Source: Lacicoccus alkaliphilus DSM 16010
GTDB taxonomy: Bacteria > Bacillota > Bacilli > Staphylococcales > Salinicoccaceae
DNA: 64,000 bases
Assembly (NCBI RefSeq): GCF_900142805.1
Contig: NZ_FRCF01000004.1
Span: 145,293 to 209,292 of the forward strand
Reading direction: 5' to 3'
This document shows, in pieces, positions 19,065 through 27,081 of the stretch (the stretch's first letter is position 1; the number at the start of each line of letters is the position of its first letter). A program made the position numbers and the translations under genes. The notes below the pieces were generated by a model. The model was not told the DNA's origin, did not search any database, and saw nothing but the letters and a program-made list of their open reading frames with translations.

Positions 19065-19826
19065 ATGGGGTACAACGGTTATCTGATAGACCTTGACGGT
19101 ACGATGTATAACGGAAGTGAACTGATTGAAACGGCACGGGATTTCGTCTCGGAACTGGAAAGAAAGGGCATCCCGTATGTGTTCCTGACGAACAATGCCA
19201 CGAAGTCGCAGGAGGAAGCGGTGCAGAAACTGCTCGACATGGGCGTGAAGACATCCCTTGAAAATATGTACACATCTGCAATGGCGACGGCATCCTACAT
19301 CCGGGAAAACCACCGGGGCGCATCCGCATATGTGATCGGCACGCCCTCTTTGAAGAAGATCCTGGAAAATGCCGGCATCACACTGACGGAGAAAAATGCA
19401 GATCTCGTCATCATGGGACTCGACCCTGAGGTCGACTACGGAAAACTCAAGCGTGCAGCGCTGCTGATCGGCAACGGTGCGGGATTCATCGCGACGAATC
19501 CCGATAAACGATTCCCGACGGAAGAAGGCATCATCCCCGGCAGCGGCGCACTTCAGCAGGTGCTGATCGAGACGACCGGGGTGAGGCCCCTCATCATCGG
19601 GAAGCCGAATGCGTCCATACTGGACGGGGCCATGGGGCAGCTGGGCCTCAAAAAGAGCGAAGTCGCGCTGATAGGTGACAATTACGACACGGATATAATG
19701 ACCGGGATCAATGGCGGCGTCGATACCATTCATGTGAATACCGGCGTGAGCCCGGTCGAAGAAGTGATGAAAAAAGAGGCTTCACCAACACATACTATAG
19801 ATAATTTATCAGAATGGAGCGTTTGA
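19065..19826 (+). CDS. yutF: HAD-IIA family phosphatase (NagD/YutF type)
   Basis: A protein of about 253 residues of the haloacid dehalogenase superfamily, subclass IIA. Motif I is LIDLDGTMY near residues 7-15, motif II is FLTNNAT, motif III is the IGKPNASI lysine, and motif IV is IGDNYDTDI with the metal-binding Asp pair. Members dephosphorylate sugar phosphates or nucleotides. The start lies just after the yutE stop; an in-frame GTG at 19056 would overlap it. Substrate not predictable. Confidence 0.9.
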   Translation: MGYNGYLIDLDGTMYNGSELIETARDFVSELERKGIPYVFLTNNATKSQEEAVQKLLDMGVKTSLENMYTSAMATASYIRENHRGASAYVIGTPSLKKILENAGITLTEKNADLVIMGLDPEVDYGKLKRAALLIGNGAGFIATNPDKRFPTEEGIIPGSGALQQVLIETTGVRPLIIGKPNASILDGAMGQLGLKKSEVALIGDNYDTDIMTGINGGVDTIHVNTGVSPVEEVMKKEASPTHTIDNLSEWSV

Positions 19827-19827
19827 T

Positions 19828-20787
19828 ATGGCAAAAAAAGTGGTGGTCACAAGACAGATTAAAGATGAACATTTAAATCAGCTTAAAGAAAAATATGAAG
19901 TATTCATGTGGGACAGTGCAGGCGACCCGATGCCGAAGAAGAGGTTTCTGGAAGAGATGGAAGATGCCGATGCTGCCCTCACCATGCTCAGTGAAAAAGT
20001 GGATGCGGAAGTATTCGAAGCGGCAAAGGAGCTGAAGGTCGTCTCAAACCTTGCCGTCGGCTTCGATAATATCGATCTTGAAGCTGCAGAAAAAAATGAC
20101 GTCATCATCGCAAACACCCCGGACGTCCTGACGGAAACGACGGCGGAACTCGCTTTTACACTGATGCTGACTTCCGCGCGCCGAATCATCGAAGCGAACC
20201 GCGAGTTGGAAAGCGGGGACTGGACGGGCTGGAGCCCGTACCATATGGCAGGCACGGATGTATACGGCAAGACGGTCGGGATTTTCGGTATGGGCGCAAT
20301 CGGCGCAGCATTCGCAAGGCGCCTGAAAGGTTTTGACTGCCGCGTCATCTACCACAACCGGAGTGAATCGAAGTATGCAGCCGACCTGGATGCAAAACTG
20401 GTCTCATTCGACGAACTGCTGGAACAGTCGGATTTCGTCCTGTGCGCCGCACCGCTCACTGAAGAGACGAAGTACAAGTTCGATCAGGAAGCATTCGGCA
20501 AAATGCAGGATCATGCGCACTTCATCAATATCGGCCGTGGGGCACACGTCGTCGAAACGGATTTGAAAAAAGCGGTGGAGACGGGTGACATCGCCGCCGC
20601 TGCCCTCGATGTATATGACGGTGAGCCGATTTCAAAAGACCATCCGTTCATCGGCATGGACAATATGACGCTCCTCCCGCATATCGGCAGCGCATCCGTC
20701 GCCACCCGCGACGACATGGTGCAGCTGTGTGTGGACAACATCACTCACGTACTCGAAGGCAAAGCCCCGCTCACCCAGGTGAAATGA
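19828..20787 (+). CDS. D-2-hydroxyacid dehydrogenase (glyoxylate/hydroxypyruvate reductase type)
   Basis: A 319-residue NAD(P)-dependent dehydrogenase. The Rossmann motif is GIFGMGAIG near residues 151-159. The catalytic triad is visible as Arg in the GRGAHV region, Glu in DGEPISKD (YDGEP) and His in LLPHIGSAS. VSNLAVGFDNIDL in the substrate domain is characteristic of the glyoxylate reductase/glycerate dehydrogenase group. AATGGAG precedes the ATG by 8 bases. Two bases separate it from yutF, so they are cotranscribed. Confidence 0.88.
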   Translation: MAKKVVVTRQIKDEHLNQLKEKYEVFMWDSAGDPMPKKRFLEEMEDADAALTMLSEKVDAEVFEAAKELKVVSNLAVGFDNIDLEAAEKNDVIIANTPDVLTETTAELAFTLMLTSARRIIEANRELESGDWTGWSPYHMAGTDVYGKTVGIFGMGAIGAAFARRLKGFDCRVIYHNRSESKYAADLDAKLVSFDELLEQSDFVLCAAPLTEETKYKFDQEAFGKMQDHAHFINIGRGAHVVETDLKKAVETGDIAAAALDVYDGEPISKDHPFIGMDNMTLLPHIGSASVATRDDMVQLCVDNITHVLEGKAPLTQVK

Positions 20788-20809
20788 ATTTTTTGAGGGA
20801 GAGATGATC

Positions 20810-21127
20810 ATGGAAAAGAGTACAATCGGACCGGCACAGACTTTCAGCGAAGAAAGATTTACGAAAATGGATATCTTCAAAAGCAGAAACAGTTCGATGT
20901 TCATGCTCAATTTCAATCCCGGCCAGGCGATGAAGCCCCACGGCCACCCCGGGAAAGAATTGTATCTGCATGTTTTGGAAGGTCACGGGGCGCTCACGAT
21001 TGATGACAGGATCGTTGAAGTCTCCGCAGGGGGCGTGGTTCATCTCGAAGCGGATGAGACCATCGGCTTCAAGAATGGTGATGACAGGACTTCCATATAT
21101 GTCACGATGAACAGGCTGAACGGATAA
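20810..21127 (+). CDS. small cupin-domain protein
   Basis: A protein of about 105 residues folding as one cupin. Motif 1 is KPHGHPGKELYLHVLEGHG, with metal-type residues His, His, Glu and a later His (VVHLEADE). The N-terminal half reads as a short extra strand. Such proteins bind a metal and a small ligand; the function is unknown. GAGGGA at 20795-20800 is better spaced for ATG 20810 than for ATG 20804. It is transcribed with the upstream dehydrogenase and ends at the bioY control region. Confidence 0.78.
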   Translation: MEKSTIGPAQTFSEERFTKMDIFKSRNSSMFMLNFNPGQAMKPHGHPGKELYLHVLEGHGALTIDDRIVEVSAGGVVHLEADETIGFKNGDDRTSIYVTMNRLNG

Positions 21128-21135
21128 GATTCCAG

Positions 21136-21194
21136 ACCCCATTGTTAACCTAAATATATTTTGGGTTAACAATGGGGCTTTTTCATGCTATGAT
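21136..21194 (+). promoter_or_regulatory. BirA operator, bioY promoter and overlapping terminator
   Basis: TTGTTAACC (21142-21150), 13 bases, GGTTAACAA (21164-21172) is a perfect inverted repeat matching the Gram-positive BirA operator. Its right half contains the -35 TTAACA (21166-21171). Seventeen bases later lies TATGAT (21189-21194), with TGC before it. BirA-biotinyl-AMP binding would block polymerase, so bioY is repressed when biotin is plentiful. Extra CCCC/GGGG at the outer ends and a following CTTTTT make the same palindrome a terminator for the cupin transcript. Confidence 0.85.
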
Positions 21195-21221
21195 ATAAAA
21201 AAACATCAAGGAGGAATTTCA

Positions 21222-21764
21222 TTGAAAACCAAACATCTTGTATTCGTCGCCCTGTTTGCTGCACTGATTGCAGTCGGTGCCCAAATCCGTGTGCCGGTGG
21301 GTCCTGTGCCATTCACCCTTCAGATGCCCATGGTACTGCTGACGGCGCTTGTGCTGGGCTCAAAGCTCGGTGCACTATCCACTTTGGTCTACATGCTTGT
21401 GGGCCTGATCGGTGTACCGGTATTTGCAGGGAGCGGGGGGATCGGAGCACTTCTGTCACCGAGCTTCGGTTTCGTCCTCGGCTTCATACCTGCTGCATAC
21501 GTTGCCGGAATCGGGGTCAGGGAGGGGCAGCCTTTGTATCAGTCATTGGTCAATACATATTTGGCCCTGATCGTCACATTCATCTTCGGCATCTTATACT
21601 TCGTCTTCATCATGAATGTCGTCATCGGCACCCCTGTGGGGGTCGTCGAAGCACTGATGGTGACTGTCGTGCCATTTGTCATCAAGGACCTCGTCGTCGG
21701 TACGTTGACCGTGATGTTTGCGCGTGTCCTGAAAAACCGGGGGATCCTGCGGATTGCACATTGA
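21222..21764 (+). CDS. bioY: biotin transporter substrate-binding subunit BioY
   Basis: A 180-residue S component with six membrane helices that binds biotin and takes part in an ECF-type importer. Landmarks are RVPVGPVPFTLQMPMVLLTAL (as VPVGPVPFT and QMPMVLLTAL), LVGLIGVPVFAGSGGIGAL and SFGFVLGFIPAAYVAG. It starts at TTG 21222 after AGGAGG. No bioM/bioN are nearby; the energising module is probably shared and located elsewhere. Regulation by BirA is indicated by the operator upstream. Confidence 0.93.
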   Translation: MKTKHLVFVALFAALIAVGAQIRVPVGPVPFTLQMPMVLLTALVLGSKLGALSTLVYMLVGLIGVPVFAGSGGIGALLSPSFGFVLGFIPAAYVAGIGVREGQPLYQSLVNTYLALIVTFIFGILYFVFIMNVVIGTPVGVVEALMVTVVPFVIKDLVVGTLTVMFARVLKNRGILRIAH

Positions 21765-21778
21765 ACGGACGGAGCTGG

Positions 21779-22078
21779 TCACATGCGCTGTTCAAGCCAT
21801 ATGACGACCCGTTCCGGGTCCAATGTGCCATCAGCCGCGATTTCATCATTCACCGTGATGAGCGGGAAATGCAGATCGCCCTGGTCAAGCTGTTCTATAA
21901 GGTTATCATCGTGATCGGTGAGATTTTCAGAGCATGCGGCATCTATATGGTTGAAGTGGAACGCATCGTTCGGGAACCTGCTGTTCAGGGACTTTTGCAG
22001 ACGGCGGCACATGTCACCGGCATCAGTCGGGTCCACTCCGCTGGTGTCATGGTCATAGACATTGATGACAAATTTCAT
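21779..22078 (-). CDS. yuzD: YuzD-family thioredoxin-like protein lacking the CxxC
   Basis: A 99-residue protein of the DUF1462/YuzD family, with AAAGGAGGA well placed before the ATG. The C-terminal half (ENLTDHDDNLIEQLDQ, then FPLITVNDEIAADG) agrees well with the staphylococcal protein as I recall it. In that protein a CxxC sits near residues 11-15. Here the matching stretch reads D-H-D-T-S-G-V-D-P-T, with no cysteines. A single Cys at residue 24 and one at ~49 remain. It lies opposite nfu, the usual context. The function is unknown. Confidence 0.8.
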   Translation of the reverse strand: MKFVINVYDHDTSGVDPTDAGDMCRRLQKSLNSRFPNDAFHFNHIDAACSENLTDHDDNLIEQLDQGDLHFPLITVNDEIAADGTLDPERVVIWLEQRM

Positions 22079-22101
22079 ACAAACATCCTCCTTTAAGATG
22101 A

Positions 22102-22130
22102 TGGATTTTTACAGTGAAATCTATTATAAT
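22102..22130 (+). promoter_or_regulatory. probable nfu promoter
   Basis: A perfect TATAAT at 22125-22130 lies 45 bases before the nfu start. The -35 is weak. Confidence 0.45.
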
Positions 22131-22175
22131 ACATGTATAAAGAAATCTGTATCAGATGATTGGAGGAAATGACCA

Positions 22176-22418
22176 ATGGCAACAACACAAGATACGATGT
22201 ATGAACAAGTCGAAGTGGTTATAGAGAAGTTACGCCCTTTCCTGCTGAGGGACGGCGGCGACTGTGAATTGGTGGATGTCGAGGACGGTATCGTCAAGCT
22301 GCGCCTGCTCGGTGCATGCGGTACATGCCCGAGTTCAACAATTACACTAAAAGCGGGTATTGAAAGAGCGATGCTCGAAGAAGTGCCAGGATTTGTTGAA
22401 GTCGAACAAGTATTTTAA
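22176..22418 (+). CDS. nfu: NifU-like (Nfu) Fe-S scaffold/carrier
   Basis: An 80-residue single NifU C-terminal domain. The cluster-binding CxxC is in [16 protein letters not shown] near residues 48-63, and [14 protein letters not shown] is the conserved start. It receives Fe-S clusters from the Suf scaffold and delivers them to apoproteins. The size is that of the staphylococcal Nfu. GGAGG precedes the ATG. It is followed by a hairpin and then by yuzB and an A-type carrier gene, so this is a small Fe-S delivery cluster. Confidence 0.95.
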   Translation: MATTQDTMYEQVEVVIEKLRPFLLRDGGDCELVDVEDGIVKLRLLGACGTCPSSTITLKAGIERAMLEEVPGFVEVEQVF

Positions 22419-22424
22419 ACTGAT

Positions 22425-22458
22425 CGTTGGGACTTGGAGTTCCAACGGTTTTTTATTT
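22425..22458 (+). terminator. terminator after nfu
   Basis: CGTTGG (22425-22430) and CCAACG (22442-22447) form a stem followed by GTTTTTTATTTT. Confidence 0.82.
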
Positions 22459-22478
22459 TGGAGGAAGGGGGAGCAGCG

Positions 22479-22742
22479 ATGTACCCGATGAATCTGGTGG
22501 AGTTTTGCAGTGCGAATATGCAAAAAGGCTCAAAGGAAGTCTATGAAAAGCTTGATGAAGATAACGATATCGATGTGCTGGATTATGAATGCACGAATAA
22601 TTGCGGCATATGCTCAAAGGCCATGTTTGCGATCGTCAACGGCCAGCTTGTCGGCGCACAGTCTGCTCCGGCACTTCTGGATAAGATTCATAAGCAGGTC
22701 GAGCGGCAGGGACAGGTGCAGGACGAATGGGATATTTTGTAA
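22479..22742 (+). CDS. yuzB: YuzB family protein (DUF1450)
   Basis: A protein of about 87 residues of the DUF1450/YuzB family. The conserved start is NLVEFCSANM, followed by DVLDYECTNNCGICSKAMFAIVNG with the CxxxC.C cysteine cluster of the family (blocks YECTNNCGIC and FAIVNG). It may bind a metal or carry thiols, but no function is proven. The frame is open further upstream; GGGGGAGC fits the ATG at 22479, and ATG 22488 would match family length even better. The A-type carrier gene starts 62 bases on. Confidence 0.85.
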   Translation: MYPMNLVEFCSANMQKGSKEVYEKLDEDNDIDVLDYECTNNCGICSKAMFAIVNGQLVGAQSAPALLDKIHKQVERQGQVQDEWDIL

Positions 22743-22804
22743 AGTCGGAAAGTTTGAGGTATAAAATATCTTCTTATATAATGGAGAAGACGGAGGATGA
22801 TAAT

Positions 22805-23164
22805 ATGACTCAGATCGAACTTACGGAAAGTGCAGCATACGAAGTCAAGGATATGCTGGAGAAAAACGACATGCCTGATGGTTACCTGAGGTTCAAAGTG
22901 GAAGGCGGCGGCTGTACGGGCCTGACCTACGGTATGGCTGCGGAATTTGAAAAATCGGACCGTGATGAAATATATGAATTCCACGGCGTCAAAGTGCTGG
23001 TGGACAAGTATGATGCACCGGTGATCAACGGGACGGTCATCGATTTCAAACAGTCCCTCATGGGCGGCGGATTCACTATAGATAATCCGAATGCCTCCCT
23101 GTCATGCGGCTGTGGTGCTTCGTTCCGGACGAAGACCAATGCGGGTGCCCCGGAAGATTGTTAA
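22805..23164 (+). CDS. HesB/IscA-type Fe-S cluster carrier
   Basis: A 119-residue A-type carrier protein. The three conserved cysteines are in GGGCTGLTYG (residue ~38) and SCGCGASF (residues ~101 and ~103). It binds and passes on Fe-S clusters, probably with Nfu and SufBCD. GGAGGAT precedes the ATG at 22805; the open frame runs further upstream but has no ribosome binding site there. The C-terminal GAPEDC tail is family-like. Confidence 0.9.
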   Translation: MTQIELTESAAYEVKDMLEKNDMPDGYLRFKVEGGGCTGLTYGMAAEFEKSDRDEIYEFHGVKVLVDKYDAPVINGTVIDFKQSLMGGGFTIDNPNASLSCGCGASFRTKTNAGAPEDC

Positions 23165-23181
23165 AGAATTATCAAAAAGCC

Positions 23182-23249
23182 TTGAAATATTTCAACTGAA
23201 TCGCTAATATTAATGATGATATTGATATTGGCGGTCTTATTTATATAAA
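23182..23249 (+). promoter_or_regulatory. ndh promoter and upstream palindrome
   Basis: TTGATA (23222-23227), 16 bases, TATAAA (23244-23249) is a good sigma-A promoter. A perfect 14-bp palindrome, TTGAAATATTTCAA (23182-23195), lies 27 bases before the -35 and could be an operator. It is not the Rex consensus (TTGTGA-N6-TCACAA). Confidence 0.6.
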
Positions 23250-23295
23250 GGAAATTCATTGTTATTCAATTTAAGAGGAAAAGGTGACTATTATT

Positions 23296-24507
23296 ATGAG
23301 TTTCGAGAGAAAGAAGATTCTTGTGCTCGGCGCCGGGTATGCCGGATTGACGACTGTGACCGGATTACAGAAAAAACTTGGCTTTCAGGATGCAGACATC
23401 ACACTGATCAATAAGAATGAGTACCATTACGAATCGACATGGCTGCATCAGGTCGCAGCGGGGACGATTCACTGGGAAGAAGCTACATATCCCATCACTA
23501 AAGTGGTCAATACCCAGAAGGTCAGGTTTGTTCCTGCTGAAGTGACGGCAATCCACCGCGACGCGCAGCGTGTTGAAACGAATCAGGGCGAATTTGAGTA
23601 TGATATTCTTGTCGTTGCACTCGGCTTCGAAAGTGAATCTTTCGGAATCGAAGGCATGGATCGTTATGCCCACACAATCACAGACCCGCAGACTTCCCTG
23701 GCTGCAAGGCAGGAAATCGAACGGAACTTTGCCAACTACAAAACATCCGGCGATCAGCGCGACATTTCAATCCTGGTGGGTGGTGCCGGGTTCACCGGTG
23801 TCGAGTTCCTGGGTGAGCTGATCGAAAGTATCCCGGATCTCGCAAAACAGTACAATATTGATTATGACGATGTTAAAATCACTTGTGTTGAAGCGGCACC
23901 GTCCATGCTGCCGATGTTCAGCGACGAATTGACCCAGTATGCGGTTGATTTCCTTGAAAGCAAAGGTGTCGAGTTTAAAATCGGCACACCGATTGTCGCT
24001 GCAAATGAAAAAGGTTTTGTAGTGAAGGAGAACGATGAGGAAACCCAGCTTGAAGCGGCCAGTGTCATCTGGACTGCGGGCGTCCGCGGCAACAGCCTGA
24101 TGGAAGAGTCGTTTGAAGGCGTCAAACGCGGTCGCATCATCACCAAACCTGATTTGACCATAGAAGGCTACGACAACATTTTTGTCATTGGTGATGTGGC
24201 AGCGGTCATGAATGGGGAGGGCGAAGACGCTAGACCTTATCCGACGACTGCACAAATTGCCATGCAGCTGGGTGATCATGTTGCAGAAAGCATCAAGAAT
24301 AAATTGAATGGCGATAAGATGCGTGCATTCACTTTTGACGATAAAGGGACCGTTTGTTCACTCGGGTCTGAAGAAGGCATCGGTGTGGTATTCGGCCGTG
24401 AAGTCAAAGGCAGACGGGCGGCATTCCTAAAGCGCGTCATCGATACGAGAGCCGTATTCAAAGTCGGCGGTCCGTTCTTAGCTTACTCTAAAGGTAAATT
24501 TCTATAA
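23296..24507 (+). CDS. ndh: type II NADH dehydrogenase (Ndh-2)
   Basis: A 403-residue flavoprotein that oxidises NADH and reduces menaquinone at the membrane without pumping protons. The FAD-binding dinucleotide motif is [16 protein letters not shown] near residues 8-23, the NADH site is [17 protein letters not shown], and the second FAD contact is [21 protein letters not shown] segment [13 protein letters not shown] contacts the quinone region. The C-terminal amphipathic helix is present. GTG 23284 is in frame, but AAGGTGA fits the ATG at 23296. It ends at a terminator and is monocistronic. Confidence 0.95.
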   Translation: MSFERKKILVLGAGYAGLTTVTGLQKKLGFQDADITLINKNEYHYESTWLHQVAAGTIHWEEATYPITKVVNTQKVRFVPAEVTAIHRDAQRVETNQGEFEYDILVVALGFESESFGIEGMDRYAHTITDPQTSLAARQEIERNFANYKTSGDQRDISILVGGAGFTGVEFLGELIESIPDLAKQYNIDYDDVKITCVEAAPSMLPMFSDELTQYAVDFLESKGVEFKIGTPIVAANEKGFVVKENDEETQLEAASVIWTAGVRGNSLMEESFEGVKRGRIITKPDLTIEGYDNIFVIGDVAAVMNGEGEDARPYPTTAQIAMQLGDHVAESIKNKLNGDKMRAFTFDDKGTVCSLGSEEGIGVVFGREVKGRRAAFLKRVIDTRAVFKVGGPFLAYSKGKFL

Positions 24508-24517
24508 AAAGTGACGA

Positions 24518-24555
24518 ACAGGCATGGGCGAGTTTCTTGCCCATGCCTGTTTTTT
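24518..24555 (+). terminator. terminator after ndh
   Basis: ACAGGCATGGGC (24518-24529) and GCCCATGCCTGT (24539-24550) form a 12-bp stem followed by TTTTT. The ribosome binding site of yuiB begins right after it. Confidence 0.95.
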
Positions 24556-24570
24556 GGAGGTTCAAAACTA

Positions 24571-24891
24571 GTGGCAACTATAATACAACTGGTCATTTCC
24601 ATGATTTTATTCTTCGTGCTGTTCTACGGCATCAGCTTTATAATCAATATGATATTGAAAGTGACCTGGCTGATGGTCTTCGTATATCCCGTGATCATCA
24701 TCCTGATGATGGACGGCATATCAACCTTCCAGTATTTCACCCGGCCGGGCGAATCGTTCCAGGCAGCTTACGACGGCCTGGCAGGACTCTCTTTACCGGA
24801 TGTACTGATGCTCGGAAGCGGCTTTGCCGGAGTGGTGCTGGCAGGAGTGACGATACGTTATTTGAGGAATGCCGGTTATAAAATGTTCTAA
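24571..24891 (+). CDS. yuiB: YuiB-like small membrane protein
   Basis: A 106-residue protein with three likely membrane helices (about 5-24, 29-48 and 77-95), preceded by a GTG start with GGAGG ten bases upstream. It resembles Bacillus YuiB, found beside ndh and pepA homologues there too. The function is unknown. The open frame runs into the ndh terminator upstream, so the longer version is not credible. pepA follows 13 bases later. Confidence 0.72.
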   Translation: MATIIQLVISMILFFVLFYGISFIINMILKVTWLMVFVYPVIIILMMDGISTFQYFTRPGESFQAAYDGLAGLSLPDVLMLGSGFAGVVLAGVTIRYLRNAGYKMF

Positions 24892-24904
24892 GGGGAGAAA
24901 TGTA

Positions 24905-26386
24905 ATGAATATCAGGTTTCAGGAAAAGTATGAGGCTTCAAAGGAGCCGATCATAATAGGGTTGCCGGAACATCCGGAGGCTCTGCCCAATTTCGATGAA
25001 GTCGATTCTTTATTGAACGGCGTGTTTCTCGAACTTGTTGATGAAAGGGTTTTGTCTGCAAAGTTCGGGGAAATCACCTCTACAGGCGTGACGATCCAGA
25101 GGGAAGTGAAGAAAGTGATTGCGATCGGTCTCGGAGACACCGGGAAGCTCACGGGCGACCGGATACATAAGGCCTTCGGCAGTCTCTTCCAGCATTTGAA
25201 AGATCAAGAAGCAACGGCCGCTTCGCTGATGTTTGAAACGTTCAATCATGATATCGGGACGGCAGCCGAAGCGCTCGGCTACATGTCCAATGTCAGCGTA
25301 TTTGAATACACGGGGAAGAAACAGCAGGAAGAAAATCCGTTTCTCTCAGACTTTGCCCTGACCATCATATCCAAAAAACCGATCGAGGAACATGTCATAT
25401 ACGGGCGCAGGATTGGGGAAAGCGTGAATTTTGCAAGGCGGTTTTCGGAGACGCCTCCGAATTACATGACACCGGAAATCATGACAGAAGAGATTTCTGC
25501 GGCCTTCAAAGGAAAAAAGCATGTCAATATCGATATTAAAGACGAATTTGATTTAGATGATGAAGGTTATGGCCTGATCACCGCCGTCGGCAAGGGATCC
25601 GTCAATAAGCCGCGTCTCGTCACGATAGAGTACCGCCATCCGGATGCTTATGACGTCAAGCCTGTGGCGCTTGTCGGAAAAGGCATCACTTATGATTCCG
25701 GAGGCTATTCCATAAAGGGAAAGACGGGCATGCCCGGGATGAAATATGATTTGAGCGGTGCGGCCAACGTCACGGGGATGATGCACGGCATCGTGGCACT
25801 TGAACTGCCTGTGCATGTCGTGGCGACCATTGCGCTTGCGGAAAATATGATCAATGGCGATGCCATGAAACCGGACGATGTCTTCACTTCACTCAGCGGC
25901 CAGACCGTGGAAGTGAAGAACACTGATGCAGAAGGCAGGCTGGTCCTCGGTGATGCAGTATTTCATGCCTCCCAGTACTCGCCGCGTGTCATTATGGATT
26001 TCGCCACCCTGACAGGGGCTGTGATTGCAGCGATCGGCGATGAACGCACAGGCGTGTTCACGAATAAGGAAGAGGATATTACGGCACCGATCATAAACTT
26101 GGCGGCAGAAGTGGGTGAGCGGCTCTGGAGGCTCCCTCTCGATGATATAGAAGAGCGCAAGGTGAAATCGTCGACGGTTGCAGACTTGACCAACCATGTC
26201 GAAAAACCGGGGCGGGCCTCATTTGCGGCCTGCTTCATCAGGCAGTTCGCGAATGGCAGCCCATGGATCCACTTTGATATAGCCGGCACCGCGACCCGCT
26301 CGAAAGGGAATGAATATGGGCCGAAAGGGGCGACCGGCGTCCTCATCCGATCTGTGGTCAAAGCTGTGGAGCGTGATCTGATATGA
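24905..26386 (+). CDS. pepA: leucyl aminopeptidase PepA (M17)
   Basis: A 493-residue cytosolic dizinc aminopeptidase that trims peptides from the N-terminus. The catalytic domain carries VGKGITYDSGGYSIK near residues 257-271 and the family signature NTDAEGRL near residues 341-348, with further metal ligand DKAG-like block reading MKYDLSGAA. AGGGGAGAA lies before the ATG at 24905; residues read from the upstream frame are not supported. The stop codon overlaps the start of the thioesterase gene (ATGA). Confidence 0.94.
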   Translation: MNIRFQEKYEASKEPIIIGLPEHPEALPNFDEVDSLLNGVFLELVDERVLSAKFGEITSTGVTIQREVKKVIAIGLGDTGKLTGDRIHKAFGSLFQHLKDQEATAASLMFETFNHDIGTAAEALGYMSNVSVFEYTGKKQQEENPFLSDFALTIISKKPIEEHVIYGRRIGESVNFARRFSETPPNYMTPEIMTEEISAAFKGKKHVNIDIKDEFDLDDEGYGLITAVGKGSVNKPRLVTIEYRHPDAYDVKPVALVGKGITYDSGGYSIKGKTGMPGMKYDLSGAANVTGMMHGIVALELPVHVVATIALAENMINGDAMKPDDVFTSLSGQTVEVKNTDAEGRLVLGDAVFHASQYSPRVIMDFATLTGAVIAAIGDERTGVFTNKEEDITAPIINLAAEVGERLWRLPLDDIEERKVKSSTVADLTNHVEKPGRASFAACFIRQFANGSPWIHFDIAGTATRSKGNEYGPKGATGVLIRSVVKAVERDLI

Positions 26387-26769
26387 CCGGTAAAGCACCT
26401 TCGAACCTGTTGGAATTCTTGGACATTGAAGTGGTTGAGGCGTCCCCGGGGCATATGGTGATGTCCATGCCGATCACTCCCAAAGTCCACCAGACGAAAG
26501 GTTTCATACACGGCGGGGCAAATGTGGTGCTGGCGGAAACAGCAGCTTCCGTCGGCGCGTCAAGGCTGATAGGAGAAGATGAAATCACCTTCGGTATGGA
26601 AATCAATGCGAATCATCTCAGGACAGTGAGTGACGGCATGATTTATGCGAAGGCGAGGATGCGCCACAGGGGTAAAAGTACGCAGGTCTGGGAAATAGAT
26701 ATCACAGATGAGGATGATAACCTGACATGCGTTTCAAGGTGTACGATGGCCGTCAAAAAGAAAAGATGA
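26383..26769 (+). CDS. PaaI-type hotdog thioesterase
   Basis: A 128-residue hotdog-fold acyl-CoA thioesterase, group PaaI/YuxO. The typical blocks are LGIEVVE-like LDIEVVEASPGHMVMSMPI, VHQTKGFIHGGANVVLAETAAS (with the HGG loop) and KARMRHRGKSTQVWEIDI. Such enzymes hydrolyse aromatic or fatty acyl-CoA esters. The gene is coupled to pepA through an ATGA overlap. Confidence 0.87.
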   Translation: MTGKAPSNLLEFLDIEVVEASPGHMVMSMPITPKVHQTKGFIHGGANVVLAETAASVGASRLIGEDEITFGMEINANHLRTVSDGMIYAKARMRHRGKSTQVWEIDITDEDDNLTCVSRCTMAVKKKR

Positions 26770-26842
26770 TTGGGTCATGCTGCTTATTAAAAGAAAATCG
26801 GACATACAAAGTGTGGTAATACACTAATATTTGAGCTTCCGG

Positions 26843-26915
26843 TGTACAAATCACAGCTGTTTTTGTTATGATTGTTTTTGTAGAAAATTTATCATCGCGT
26901 TTTTCGTGATGATAA
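26843..26915 (+). promoter_or_regulatory. possible mnh1 promoter and 5' hairpin
   Basis: TATGAT at 26867-26872 has TGTACA 18 bases upstream. A start near 26880 would give a ~200-base leader. Its first element is an 11-bp hairpin, TTATCATCGCG (26889-26899) with CGTGATGATAA (26905-26915), closed by a T-rich loop. Confidence 0.4.
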
Positions 26916-26962
26916 CTGAAAATTCGTAATGACATCCATATTGGGAATTTATAGTGAAATCC

Positions 26963-27019
26963 GGAGGAGTCTGTCACCAAGGCATAACTATGTCTTTTTT
27001 GACGCGGGCTCCTTTTTTA
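26963..27019 (+). promoter_or_regulatory. structured leader with terminator-like end before mnhA1
   Basis: GGAG (26963-26966) pairs with CTCC (27009-27012), enclosing a second helix (TGTCA with TGACG) and an inner hairpin (AGGCATA with TATGTCT). A run of T follows directly. This is either a transcription attenuator of mnh1 or a complex terminator for the pepA-thioesterase unit. It does not match a riboswitch class that I can name. Confidence 0.45.
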
Positions 27020-27081
27020 TTTGGAATGGTCAATAAAGGTCAAAAGAAATTATCATTATCAGAAATGTTGGGGGAACAGAG

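Noticed and set aside
18644..19826. HepT/MNT toxin-antitoxin system
   Set aside because: The HepT-like protein lacks the catalytic His and the neighbour is a HAD phosphatase, not a nucleotidyltransferase.
21761..22096. A 111-residue plus-strand frame after bioY
   Set aside because: It is antisense to yuzD, which has a good ribosome binding site and recognisable family sequence on the minus strand.
23182..23195. Rex operator
   Set aside because: The palindrome lacks the TTGTGA and TCACAA halves expected for Rex.
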